Shown here piece after piece: positions 24,886-33,373 of a DNA stretch of 33,642 bases. Numbering within the stretch: position 1 is the first letter of the stretch; each line of letters begins with the position of its first letter. Below the pieces are notes generated by a model. The model did not search any database. It had not been told where the DNA came from and worked only from the letters and a program-made list of their open reading frames with translations. The stretch spans positions 1 to 33,642 of the forward strand of contig JAEZBW010000679.1 in the NCBI GenBank assembly GCA_023426765.1. Direction: 5' to 3'. This DNA is from Bacillota bacterium (GTDB taxonomy: Bacteria; Bacillota; Clostridia; DSM-8532). The position numbers and the translations under genes were made by a program.

Positions 24886-26112
24886 CTAATCATTCCGTGA
24901 AAGAGCTTCCATCACATTTCGTTTGCCGAATATCCAAATGGAGATCACATTCCCCAACATAAAATTGATTAGAAACCAAAGATTTACAACCAATAGAATC
25001 GATAGGTTTTGCGTTATAAAAATAGCGGAAATGATACAATAAACAATATTTCCACACAGTGCTAACAGAAATTGTTCCAAAAAAAATACTGCAAAAACTT
25101 CTTTGTAGCGAAATCCGATTGATCTCATAATGGAAAAATCCTTTTTACGGCTATATACCATCATGTAGCTTATAATATATCCAATAAATATGACAATGAC
25201 CAGTACGATAGGCAGAAATTTTAGAAGGGTGTCCATGACCTGTCTTAATCGGTTTGCTGCGTCAATAAATACAGAATCTTTTACAAATAGTGCCACTCCT
25301 TTATAGCTATCCTTTGCATATGGAGCTATCGGTAACAGGTGGTTTTTTTTCATTTCTGCCTTAAAGTCGTTTATTTTCAGTGGATCTGCAAGGTAAAAGG
25401 ATGTGCTGTCCGCTGAAAACGGAATCTCTTTTGCATGATAGATTTCCTGTACCGCTTCAAAAGGCAGTATTATCTCTGGAGGCAAATAACCATCATCTTT
25501 GAAAGGTGCTTCCTCCATAGTTCCTATTATTTGAAAATCAACCAAATCCAACGGGTCTAATTTCAGAAAATATTCGTTTTCGTGACGATAATAATAAAGA
25601 TTCAGAGAAACAGAACTGCCTATTTTCCAGTTATATTCTTTCATAAGTCTCTGACTGACAATACACGAGCGAACCGCAGTATTTAAAAAATCATGGCTCG
25701 TTCCTTCTTTCAGAGTAATCTGCTCACTTGTAATCCCTTCCACTCCCTGTATGGAATTTGTCCCAATAACCGGTATTTTCAGATGTTTTCTCCAATCTTC
25801 TACTAGAAATTCTCCCTCTCCTGCCATAAGATGGACAGTAAATACTGGATTTTTCACATGAGAAGACGATTGCAGATTTAGAATCTGTTCCTCTGGAATT
25901 TCCAGTCCCGATTCCATTGAGCCATTGAGATTGGTGATTTTGCAGAATATTGGCATACTTTCAGCCAGACCGACCAGTTGATTTCTGTTGCTTACTATAT
26001 TACCCCAATATAGATTGAGTAGTGTACAGATACAGATGCAAATAAGTATAGTCAATGCACTTTTTAATTTGCAGCGCCAGATATTTCGTAGTGCAATTCT
26101 TAAAAATAACAT
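24886..26112 (-). CDS. ABC transporter FtsX-like permease (first permease)
   Basis: The likely start is the ATG at 26112 (AAGGGAAG upstream; product begins MLFLRIALRNIWRCKLKSAL), because the ATG at 26130 has no binding site. The 408-aa product has one N-terminal helix, an extracellular domain of about 250 residues, then three C-terminal helices with the RKKDFSIMRSIGFRYKEV coupling motif. It lies 21 bp before the ATPase gene and heads the exporter operon. The promoter at 26302-26349 is shared in sequence with the NERD gene. Confidence 0.88.
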   Translation of the reverse strand: MLFLRIALRNIWRCKLKSALTILICICICTLLNLYWGNIVSNRNQLVGLAESMPIFCKITNLNGSMESGLEIPEEQILNLQSSSHVKNPVFTVHLMAGEGEFLVEDWRKHLKIPVIGTNSIQGVEGITSEQITLKEGTSHDFLNTAVRSCIVSQRLMKEYNWKIGSSVSLNLYYYRHENEYFLKLDPLDLVDFQIIGTMEEAPFKDDGYLPPEIILPFEAVQEIYHAKEIPFSADSTSFYLADPLKINDFKAEMKKNHLLPIAPYAKDSYKGVALFVKDSVFIDAANRLRQVMDTLLKFLPIVLVIVIFIGYIISYMMVYSRKKDFSIMRSIGFRYKEVFAVFFLEQFLLALCGNIVYCIISAIFITQNLSILLVVNLWFLINFMLGNVISIWIFGKRNVMEALSRND

Positions 26113-26301
26113 TAAAAGTCTTCCCTTCATGTAAAATCATTGTCGAATTGCTATTAGCAGTTAAGAAAATGAACAATTTCACTGCACTGCTCCTTAGAAA
26201 TATTCTAATGACAGCATTTCTGTTATTTTCTCAATATAAATCAACAACTGGTTCAAGCGGTTTATAAATAGAGAAATAATTTAGGAAGCAGATTAATTTT
26301 C

Positions 26302-26349
26302 AATGTCATTATATTCCTATTGTCACCATTTTACAATAAAAGTAACTAT
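26302..26349 (-). promoter_or_regulatory. Promoter of the ABC exporter operon, copy of the NERD promoter
   Basis: On the minus strand, TTGTAA (26331-26336) and TATAAT (26308-26313) are spaced by 17 bp. The spacer contains TGGTGACAATA, as in the NERD promoter at 359-406. Transcription would start about 170-190 bp before the first permease, leaving a long leader in which I see no recognised riboswitch. Confidence 0.75.
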
Positions 26350-26380
26350 GAAAAGAAGTTTTCATTTTTTTGCCTAAAGA

Positions 26381-26417
26381 GAAGGGAACAGACCATTTAT
26401 CAGTGTCTGTTCCCTTC
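26381..26417 (-). terminator. 12-bp GGGAACAGA hairpin after nrdJ, probable terminator
   Basis: GAAGGGAACAGA (26381-26392) pairs perfectly with TCTGTTCCCTTC (26406-26417). On the minus strand it lies about 47 bp after the nrdJ stop and is followed by a modest T-rich stretch. It belongs to the same sequence family as the hairpin at 8911-8940. Confidence 0.6.
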
Positions 26418-26463
26418 GATTTTTGTATTACAATGTTATAAAATCATTAAATATGTCCTGGGA

Positions 26464-29400
26464 TCATCCGCACTTCGAGTATCCGCAGCTTCTGCACATC
26501 TTACAGCCACCCTCATGCTCAAGTGGTTCGCCGCATTCCGGGCATTTGCTGTCGTCGTGGTGGTTGCGCTTCGGTTCGGCACCTCCGGTCAGGTTGTCAA
26601 CCGCACCGACCTGGCGGGCTGTGGGGCGTTGAAGCATTCCGCGAATCGGTTCGGAACCGGCTTCAAGCTTGTCCTTTCCATTGCCGTTACCGTTCTGGTG
26701 CAGCATAACCTTTTGAATCATGCGGCCGATGGCATCGGGGCAGGAAAGAACCTTCATATCACGCTGGCGGATTGTCGATGGGCAGCGAATTCCTTTCAGC
26801 TGCTCAACAATGGATTCGGCATCCATGCCTGAGCGCAGCGCAATGGATACGAGGCGGCTGGTTGCTTCGGACTGTGACGGGCATCCTCCCGCTCTGCCGG
26901 TGTTTGTGAACACCTCGCAGATGCCGTTTTCATCATAGTTAACGGTGATGTAGAGGTTTCCGCAACCGGTCTTAACCTTTTCGGTAAAGCCATTTGTAAT
27001 ATCCGGTCGGGGCCTGGGGGTGATTTTGAATTTGCCTGTTAACTTTTCTTCCTTCTTCGGTTCTGCTTCTTCCTTGCCGTTAACCTTGCCGATGTTCAAA
27101 ACCTGCATATCTCTGGAACCGTCTCGGTAAATGGTTACACCTTTACAACCGGTTTTGTAGGCATTGATAAATACATCGCGAACATCGTCGGTGGTGGCTT
27201 CATTTCTCAGGTTCACCGTTTTGGATACGGCATTGTCGGTGTACTTCTGGAACGAGGCCTGCATTCTGACATGCCATTCCGGTGTGATGTCATGGGCTGT
27301 AACGAAGATTTCCTTCACATCTTCCGGAACCTCTTCCACATCGTGAAGCCCGCCCTTTTTAGCGATGACTTTCATTAACTCATCAGAATAGAAACCTCTG
27401 GCTTCTGCCACTGCTTTGAAGATCGGATTGGTTTCCACCAACTCGTCATTATCCATAACGTTCTTAATGAAGGAGATGGCGAACAACGGTTCCACACCAC
27501 TGGAAACTCCGGCAATAATACTCAGGGTTCCGGTTGGTGCAATGGTTGTGGTGGTCGCGTTACGAATCTTTATTTTCTCCTTCTTAAAGATGCTCTTATC
27601 ATAAAGCGGGAATACGCCTTTAACCTTAGCGATTTCGATTGACTTGGCGTGTGATTCTTCATTGATAAAGCTCATCACTTTTTCAGCCAGGCTGTTTGCT
27701 TCTTCAGAGTTATAAGCGATACCAAGCTGCAGCAGCATATCCGCCCAACCCATGACACCAAGCCCTATTTTACGGGTTCCGCGGGTCATTTTGTCTATTT
27801 CGGGCAGCGGATACTTGTTTACATCAATAACGTTATCCAGGAAATGTACTGCTTCATGAACAATTTCTCTCAGTTTGTCATAGTCCACTTCCATGCCGGT
27901 ATCGGTTTCTTTTACCAACAAGCTTAAGTTGATGGATCCAAGGTTACAGGCTTCATACGGAAGAAGGGGCTGTTCACCGCAATTGTGGACAACATACCCC
28001 TGTGCGATCAGGGAATGGGTGTCGCCTTCATTGATATCATAAACCTGTGTGATTTCATCTTCGATAACCGATATAACCGAAGACATGAACTTTGTTTTCT
28101 TCCTGGAAATCCTGGCAGCCTTCTTCAGTTTGATATCTTTTGCAACATTCACCAGTGTGCCAATGGTTTCAGCAAACAGTGCCATATCGTCACCGGTGAT
28201 GATCAGTTCATAATAGGTTCCGCCAATATAGGTTCTTTCTTCGCCGCTCTTGGTTGTGTAGGTAAAGGGATGCTGGTTTGCTTTTTCCCTTTTATAAATA
28301 CTGCTGCAAATTCCAAGCTGGAGCAGTAAAAGCTGCACATCCTTTAAGAGGTTTTCAGACGCAGAAGAAAGCCTTACATCCCTGTGGTTATCATCAACAT
28401 CATTCACGGTTCCGTCAGAGCTGAACAAACCATTCAGATATGCGATAACCGTTTCTTTGGCAGCTGTAAAGATTCCCTCAGGAACCCTTTTATCCGGTGC
28501 CTTGACCGGTTTCAAGCCGATAGATGAAACCTTTTCAATGAAGTCCTTCCGCTTGTACATCAGGTTCCATGTTTTGTTTTCACGCTGGAAGGCCTTCCTG
28601 GTACCTCCGCCATTTTCCTGTGCAATATGGTTCAGGGTTTCACAGATATCAACTTCACTTTCTGCAAAGGTCAATCCAACAACATCCTGTGCTACGGTAA
28701 ACCAGCCGTCGCCGGTAGCCCAGCCAAGGAACAGACCCATGTCTGCACCGATGGAATCCTGCTTTGCAAAGGTTCCCGCTCCGGACTGGACAAGAACCAT
28801 GTCGTTCTCAGTAAGTGTTTTCGCTTCCTTCCAGCCATCGGTGGTCAGAATTCTGTGATCTCCGGTAACCTTCAGCTCCTGTCCATTTTTCAGCGTTACC
28901 TTGTAGGTTTGCTTGGTGCCGGTCATAAACACTCTGGCAGGTTTTAGTTCCACACCGTTCTGATAATATGTACGGCCATTCAGTTCAAGCTTTTCACCTT
29001 GAACGCGTTTATCCACATATATATTAAAGGTTCCGTCCTTGTACTTTTCATACAGTTCTTTGATCGGCACGAGCCCTTCTTCGGTTGAAATCAATGTATC
29101 CGGGTGGAAGCACGGGTTCGTACTCTCAATCTCACCCAGCTCGGGGGTCACATTGTCGCGGTTCAGCCTGTCCAGGAAGATGATGCCGGGTTCGCCGTTT
29201 TTCCAGGCCATTTCCACCATCATGTTGAAAACTTCGCGGGCGTTCAGGCTTCCTGCCTTTTTCTTCGTTTTGGGTTCGATCAGATCATAATCCTTGCCCA
29301 GCTCCACCGCTTCCATAAAGGCTTCGGTGATTCCGACGCTGATATTGAAATTGGTGATGTCGGCATTGTTTTGCTTGCAGGTGATAAACTCCAGAATATC

Positions 29401-29922
29401 CGGGTGATCGATGCGCAGGATGCCCATGTTGGCGCCCCTTCGGGTGCCGCCCTGTTTCACGGCTTCAGTTGCGGAATTGAAAACCTTCATGAAGCTGACA
29501 GGGCCGCTGGCAACGCCCCCGGTGGAATTCACCGAAGCGCCTTTGGCACGCAGCCTTGAAAAGCTGAAGCCTGTCCCACCGCCGCTTTTGTGTATCAGCG
29601 CTGCATTTTTCACGCTGTCGAAAATGCCCTCCATGCTGTCTTCAATGGGGAGTACAAAGCAAGCGCTCAATTGGCCAAGGGGCCTTCCGGCGTTCATCAG
29701 TGTGGGTGAATTGGGCAAAAAATAAAGCTGGGTCATCAGGTTGAAAAACCGCTCTTCGATCGCTTTCAGCTCGTCTTCACCAACAAAGTCCTTGTCTGCC
29801 ATTGCTACGGTTTTTGCCACTCTTCTGAACATCAGCTCGGGATTCTCAATTAAGTTGCCATTCTCGTCTTTGGCTAAATATCTTCTCTCTAGTACCTTCA
29901 CCGCGTTTTCTGATAGTTTCAT
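26464..29922 (-). CDS. nrdJ: Adenosylcobalamin-dependent ribonucleotide reductase (class II) containing an intein
   Basis: The 1152-aa precursor starts at the ATG at 29922 behind GGGGGT. Without the 377-residue intein (271-647) the enzyme has 775 aa, normal for clostridial NrdJ. Recognised parts are LSACFVLPIEDSMEGIF with the redox cysteine C88, GGGTGFSFSRLR (115-126), catalytic NPCGEQ formed after splicing (C648), the phosphate-binding TTTIAPTGTLSIIAG (791-805), and TGCKGVTIYRDGSR with the second redox cysteine C926. A TSCPD domain (about 985-1055) and a Cys-rich tail (C1127, C1130, C1140, C1143, C1146, C1151), which probably shuttles reducing equivalents or binds zinc, close the protein. 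It reduces ribonucleotides to deoxyribonucleotides using B12 to make the thiyl radical, which works with or without oxygen. Two NrdR-like boxes overlap its promoter. Confidence 0.96.
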   Translation of the reverse strand: MKLSENAVKVLERRYLAKDENGNLIENPELMFRRVAKTVAMADKDFVGEDELKAIEERFFNLMTQLYFLPNSPTLMNAGRPLGQLSACFVLPIEDSMEGIFDSVKNAALIHKSGGGTGFSFSRLRAKGASVNSTGGVASGPVSFMKVFNSATEAVKQGGTRRGANMGILRIDHPDILEFITCKQNNADITNFNISVGITEAFMEAVELGKDYDLIEPKTKKKAGSLNAREVFNMMVEMAWKNGEPGIIFLDRLNRDNVTPELGEIESTNPCFHPDTLISTEEGLVPIKELYEKYKDGTFNIYVDKRVQGEKLELNGRTYYQNGVELKPARVFMTGTKQTYKVTLKNGQELKVTGDHRILTTDGWKEAKTLTENDMVLVQSGAGTFAKQDSIGADMGLFLGWATGDGWFTVAQDVVGLTFAESEVDICETLNHIAQENGGGTRKAFQRENKTWNLMYKRKDFIEKVSSIGLKPVKAPDKRVPEGIFTAAKETVIAYLNGLFSSDGTVNDVDDNHRDVRLSSASENLLKDVQLLLLQLGICSSIYKREKANQHPFTYTTKSGEERTYIGGTYYELIITGDDMALFAETIGTLVNVAKDIKLKKAARISRKKTKFMSSVISVIEDEITQVYDINEGDTHSLIAQGYVVHNCGEQPLLPYEACNLGSINLSLLVKETDTGMEVDYDKLREIVHEAVHFLDNVIDVNKYPLPEIDKMTRGTRKIGLGVMGWADMLLQLGIAYNSEEANSLAEKVMSFINEESHAKSIEIAKVKGVFPLYDKSIFKKEKIKIRNATTTTIAPTGTLSIIAGVSSGVEPLFAISFIKNVMDNDELVETNPIFKAVAEARGFYSDELMKVIAKKGGLHDVEEVPEDVKEIFVTAHDITPEWHVRMQASFQKYTDNAVSKTVNLRNEATTDDVRDVFINAYKTGCKGVTIYRDGSRDMQVLNIGKVNGKEEAEPKKEEKLTGKFKITPRPRPDITNGFTEKVKTGCGNLYITVNYDENGICEVFTNTGRAGGCPSQSEATSRLVSIALRSGMDAESIVEQLKGIRCPSTIRQRDMKVLSCPDAIGRMIQKVMLHQNGNGNGKDKLEAGSEPIRGMLQRPTARQVGAVDNLTGGAEPKRNHHDDSKCPECGEPLEHEGGCKMCRSCGYSKCG
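27982..29112 (-). mobile_element. Intein with LAGLIDADG homing endonuclease inside nrdJ
   Basis: The insert of 377 codons interrupts the catalytic motif NP/CGEQ. It begins with Cys271 (CFHPDTLIS, block A), has block B around TGDHRIL (353-359), and ends with VVHN (644-647) just before Cys648, which acts as the +1 nucleophile. In the middle, two LAGLIDADG-type motifs, LFLGWATGDG (397-406) and YLNGLFSSDG (495-504), mark a homing endonuclease whose acidic residues are intact, so both splicing and mobility may still work. Inteins at this NrdJ site are known in other bacteria and archaea. Confidence 0.95.
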
Positions 29923-29939
29923 ACTTTTTTACCCCCAGT

Positions 29940-29986
29940 TTACAATATATTGTATGGTTATGTCGAAGTTTTTCAACATATTGTAC
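29940..29986 (-). promoter_or_regulatory. nrdJ promoter covered by two NrdR-like boxes
   Basis: On the minus strand, TTGAAA (29971-29976) and TACAAT (29949-29954) are spaced by 16 bp. Box 1 at 29940-29955 contains the perfect palindrome TACAATATATTGTA and matches 13 of 16 positions of the NrdR box as I remember it (ACACwATATATwGTGT). Box 2 at 29971-29986 matches 10 of 16. The boxes are exactly 31 bp apart, three helical turns, as in known NrdR-regulated operons, and they cover the -10 and -35. NrdR would repress when dATP is plentiful. Confidence 0.75.
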
Positions 29987-30045
29987 ATCTATCTTATCGA
30001 TTAATCGTTGTTTTGTAAAGAGTATTCCTATCGGCCAATCGCATG

Positions 30046-30075
30046 AAAAAAGCCGGAAAAGCTTGCGTTCCGGCC
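30046..30075 (-). terminator. Rho-independent terminator of hflX
   Basis: On the minus strand, GCCGGAA and TTCCGGC (30052-30058 and 30068-30074) pair around a 9-base loop and are followed by six T's (30046-30051). It is 25 bp beyond the hflX stop and separates it from nrdJ. Confidence 0.88.
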
Positions 30076-30098
30076 ATTACAGAATTTTAACTTTTTGA

Positions 30099-31970
30099 TT
30101 AGGGCTTGCAGGACGGATCATATCCGTAAACCGCATTTGCGTTGCCGTCCTTCATCACGGCCTGTTCTGCGGCTGAAGGGAGAACAATGAATGGCCGGAT
30201 GCGGTTGATGCATTTTTTATCAATTTCAACTTCCACCATAGAGGTATTTTCACTGTAAGCTACATTCTTTACCGAGCCGTTTTCATACAGGTACGGCAAA
30301 ACCCATCCTTCGGAAAAGGGTACATTCAGCTTTAACTCTTCAGTCTTGGTTTCCAGTTTTTGCTTGATGGCTGCTTTCAGATCATCAAGGCCCATGCCGG
30401 TGAAGGCCGAAACATTGATCTCTTCCCTGCCGTCCCTGAAATAGGGGGTTCGGAAATCCTCGGCCACTTTATCCCACTTGTTCCAAACGACGATGGAGGG
30501 TTTTCCGGATGCACCCAGTTCGTTCAGTATTTCATCCACTACGCGGATATGGTCGGGAGCGAAGGGATCGGCCGCATCGGCGACAACCAGCAGCAAATCG
30601 GCCAGAACTGCCTCTTCCAGCGTTGCTTTAAACGCTTCAACCAAATGGTGCGGCAGCTTGCGGATAAACCCAACGGTATCTGATAACAGCACAGTCGCTG
30701 CATCGTCCAGCTTCAGCTTTCTCGTGGTGGTATCCAGCGTTGCGAACAGTTTATCCTCTGCAAACACATCAGCAGAGCACAAAGTATTTAGCAATGTAGA
30801 TTTGCCCGCATTGGTATAACCCACAAGGGCCACTACAGGCATTTTGTTCTTCTCCCGCTCCCGCCGGATCACCTGCCGCTGTCCCTGAATTTCTTCCAGC
30901 TGCGATTTCAGGTAGTCAATCCTTCTGCGGATATGCCGCCTGTCGGTTTCAAGCTGGGTTTCACCGGGGCCTCTTGTGCCGATACCGCCGCCAAGCCTGG
31001 ATAGTGCGGTTCCCTGCCCGGCCAGCTTCGGCAGCAGATAATTCAGCTGCGCCAGTTCTACCTGAACCCGGCCTTCGCGGGATTTTGCCCTTCCGGCAAA
31101 GATATCCAGGATGAGGCCGGTACGGTCTACTACCTTAACACCGGTATTGGCCTCGATGTTTCTGATCTGTGAGCTGGACAGTTCTTCGTCAAACACGATG
31201 ATATCAATATCTTTCGTCTGCACAATCTGGCTGATTTCCTTCAGTTTTCCCTTCCCTACCAGGTAAGCGGCATCTCTTGCAGGCCTTTTCTGAACAATGG
31301 CTTCCACCACATAGGCCCCCGCTGTTTTAGCCAGCTCCACCAGTTCCTTCATCGAGATTTCCGCCTCACTGACACCGGAGATAAATACGGTCTGCGGGGT
31401 TTCGATGCCAATCAGAAGAGCCCGTTCCATGCCATCTTTTGCGATGACATTCAGTTCCTTGCCCGGTTTGTCGCGCTCGATTACCAAGGTAATTAAATCA
31501 TGAAGCTCGCTCTGCATGGGGCTGAAAGGCCCGAATATTTCTGCCTTTTCCAGGTCTGAATCCAGGATGGCTGCGGAAACCCCGGTTATTTTCACGTTCA
31601 CTGTGCCAACGGCTATCATCATATCCAGCCGAAGTTGTTTCAGCGTGCTGATATCCAGTTCGGACAACGCTGTTGAGCCGCCGGGATGGGTATGAATGCA
31701 GCGAACCCCTGTAATGCCCGTATCTTTTCTTCTTCCTTCGGCAGGTGACAGGCTGACGGTTTTACTATCCCCCACCCTGACGTCCTGTACGTTCCCTTTT
31801 CGGTCAATGTATATGGCTACTTCCCGGTTTGCTGCGGAAGTAACCTCTGCCAGTACGAATATCATCTCTTCGGTAAAGAGCTGATCCCTGGGCACCTTTA
31901 TATCATATAACTGCTCCAATATATCCAGAGCGCTTTTTTTCATTCCGTCGGTTTGTCCGTTAACCTGCAT
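30099..31970 (-). CDS. hflX: GTPase HflX with N-terminal JAMM-like domain
   Basis: The start is the ATG at 31970 behind AAGGGAG (623 aa); the longer frame to 32009 lacks a binding site. Residues 1-150 contain HTHPGGSTALSELD (93-106), an exact HxHx7SxxD JAMM zinc motif, with E50 as a possible fourth residue. Residues 185-370 are the HflX N-terminal domain (DAAYLVGKGKLKEI, IVFDEELS, GGGIGTRGPGETQLETDRR). Residues 378-540 are the G domain: GYTNAGKST (384-392), DTVGF (431-435), NKWD (497-500), SAFTG. HflX binds ribosomes and splits stalled ones during stress. Classical HflX is 400-430 aa without the JAMM part, so this is a two-function protein. Confidence 0.93.
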   Translation of the reverse strand: MQVNGQTDGMKKSALDILEQLYDIKVPRDQLFTEEMIFVLAEVTSAANREVAIYIDRKGNVQDVRVGDSKTVSLSPAEGRRKDTGITGVRCIHTHPGGSTALSELDISTLKQLRLDMMIAVGTVNVKITGVSAAILDSDLEKAEIFGPFSPMQSELHDLITLVIERDKPGKELNVIAKDGMERALLIGIETPQTVFISGVSEAEISMKELVELAKTAGAYVVEAIVQKRPARDAAYLVGKGKLKEISQIVQTKDIDIIVFDEELSSSQIRNIEANTGVKVVDRTGLILDIFAGRAKSREGRVQVELAQLNYLLPKLAGQGTALSRLGGGIGTRGPGETQLETDRRHIRRRIDYLKSQLEEIQGQRQVIRREREKNKMPVVALVGYTNAGKSTLLNTLCSADVFAEDKLFATLDTTTRKLKLDDAATVLLSDTVGFIRKLPHHLVEAFKATLEEAVLADLLLVVADAADPFAPDHIRVVDEILNELGASGKPSIVVWNKWDKVAEDFRTPYFRDGREEINVSAFTGMGLDDLKAAIKQKLETKTEELKLNVPFSEGWVLPYLYENGSVKNVAYSENTSMVEVEIDKKCINRIRPFIVLPSAAEQAVMKDGNANAVYGYDPSCKP

Positions 31971-32077
31971 TGTGATTCTCCCTTTCTCTTTATGGTGAAA
32001 CTTCAGCATATGCCTTCAAATACTTCATTTTTCATCGCTGGTGACCTTCAGAAATATGAGCTTCAAGGCTTGAACAG

Positions 32078-33373
32078 TCATCTTTGCAAATCCAGGATCC
32101 ACTTCATCCAGCTGGCAACAGTAGATGCTCTTCGCTCATAGGTACTGTCTGCATTTACATTAAATAAGTCACACTGTTTCATGTTATATACTATTTCCCC
32201 TTTTGGCGGTATTTTTCCGTCGTGCTGCAGAACTTTTTTCAGGATATCTCTGAAAACGGTGTGCTTCAGAATGAGTTCGACAAACATCAGCTGCCTGGGC
32301 CTGTATTTCAGGTGCAAAATCTTTCTGCCTTCATCGGTAAGTGTAAAAACCGGAGATTCTGCTTCATGCTTCTTATCAATAAGACCCAGATACCGGCCCG
32401 CATCAGAATAATAGTTGGTTTGTCTGGCATTAAAAGCATATTCCATGGTGATTTGATCCCTGGTCATATCGTTTTGGGCCAGTAACTCACACAGGTTTAT
32501 AACCCTGTCGAAGCTGTCTGCCTGCGGAAAGGGTACCGGCGGCTCTTCCATGTGTTTCACCCTGTTCAGGACATTCAGTATGTCGTCAAGGCTGATACTG
32601 ACATCATCTATACTGTAATTTCTGTGCCGGATTAACACCAATGAATTGTAATTGTGGTGGTCTTCAAACACATACTCGTAAAAACTGAAAATACCATTTG
32701 AAAACACGAGAAATATCGGTTTGACCTTCTTACCGGTGTTTCCTGTCCACAGCCTGAACGGATAATAAAGCTGCCTGACCAGAAAATCATCAGAAAGATA
32801 ATTCTTGGCTTCAATCAGGCACAGGCTTTCATACCCTTCATACCCTCCGTCTATTTCTATCTGGGAGTTTTCTACCTGAATCGGAATAAAGGCTTTTGTT
32901 AAGGAGTTTCGAATATTGAAATGAAAAGTACCGGAGCTCATCCTGCCGCTGACCGTAGGAAGCAGCCCTTCATCCTGCAGAAAATCGGCCAGGACTCCAG
33001 ATGCATATGCGCAATGGATGGCCATGGCTTCACTGTTGATATTCTCATGATTCAGGCTGTCGATGTGAGCGGGGAAAGAGGCCTTGTGAATTCGATTGTC
33101 ACGCACCTCAAAATCTTTATACGCTTCCACAGGAGCAATAATGTAACTTCCTCTGGTTACAGGTAAAATGGCCAGATGATTATCCGCAAACAATTTCGGC
33201 AGGTTGACACGGTGATCGAACTTCGTCATCAGCCTTGCTTCCCTGAACTGATTGATTTCGGTCGAAGTTATTTCAAAGAATCCCTTATGACTGATGTTCT
33301 GCAGGATATCAAACTTATCAAACAACTTCTCCCATGCTTTATCGTTTTTGGAGCGCTCATCGGTTTTACTCAA
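32078..33373 (-). CDS. Type II restriction endonuclease (PD-(D/E)xK)
   Basis: The product has 431 aa and starts at TTG 33373, overlapping the methylase stop by 8 nt, a coupled arrangement that allows methylase first. Residues 171-190 contain the PD-(D/E)xK pattern: IEIDGGYEGYESLCLIEAK, with D175 and E188-x-K190, flanked by QVENS and RQLYYPFRLW. The C-terminal 120 residues (ITMEYAFNARQTNYYSDAG, GLIDKK, FTLTDEGRKIL) form a winged-helix-like DNA-binding module as in the DUF6996/DUF7226 type restriction enzymes. It would cut a site protected by the adjacent adenine methylase; the site cannot be read from sequence. The binding site before the TTG is weak. Confidence 0.8.
   Translation of the reverse strand: MSKTDERSKNDKAWEKLFDKFDILQNISHKGFFEITSTEINQFREARLMTKFDHRVNLPKLFADNHLAILPVTRGSYIIAPVEAYKDFEVRDNRIHKASFPAHIDSLNHENINSEAMAIHCAYASGVLADFLQDEGLLPTVSGRMSSGTFHFNIRNSLTKAFIPIQVENSQIEIDGGYEGYESLCLIEAKNYLSDDFLVRQLYYPFRLWTGNTGKKVKPIFLVFSNGIFSFYEYVFEDHHNYNSLVLIRHRNYSIDDVSISLDDILNVLNRVKHMEEPPVPFPQADSFDRVINLCELLAQNDMTRDQITMEYAFNARQTNYYSDAGRYLGLIDKKHEAESPVFTLTDEGRKILHLKYRPRQLMFVELILKHTVFRDILKKVLQHDGKIPPKGEIVYNMKQCDLFNVNADSTYERRASTVASWMKWILDLQR

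Larger units (their letters stand above)
26113..26463. other. Intergenic region between the ABC operon and nrdJ
   Basis: It holds the ABC promoter (26302-26349) with its leader (26113-26301) and the nrdJ terminator hairpin (26381-26417). No ORF with a credible binding site is seen. Confidence 0.6.

Noticed and set aside
29104..29559. 151-aa plus-strand ORF opposite nrdJ
   Set aside because: It overlaps conserved NrdJ and intein coding sequence, and no start signal precedes it.
29930..30045. Cobalamin riboswitch before the B12-dependent nrdJ
   Set aside because: The leader between promoter and start codon is only about 25 bases and the whole gap to hflX is too short for a B12 riboswitch.
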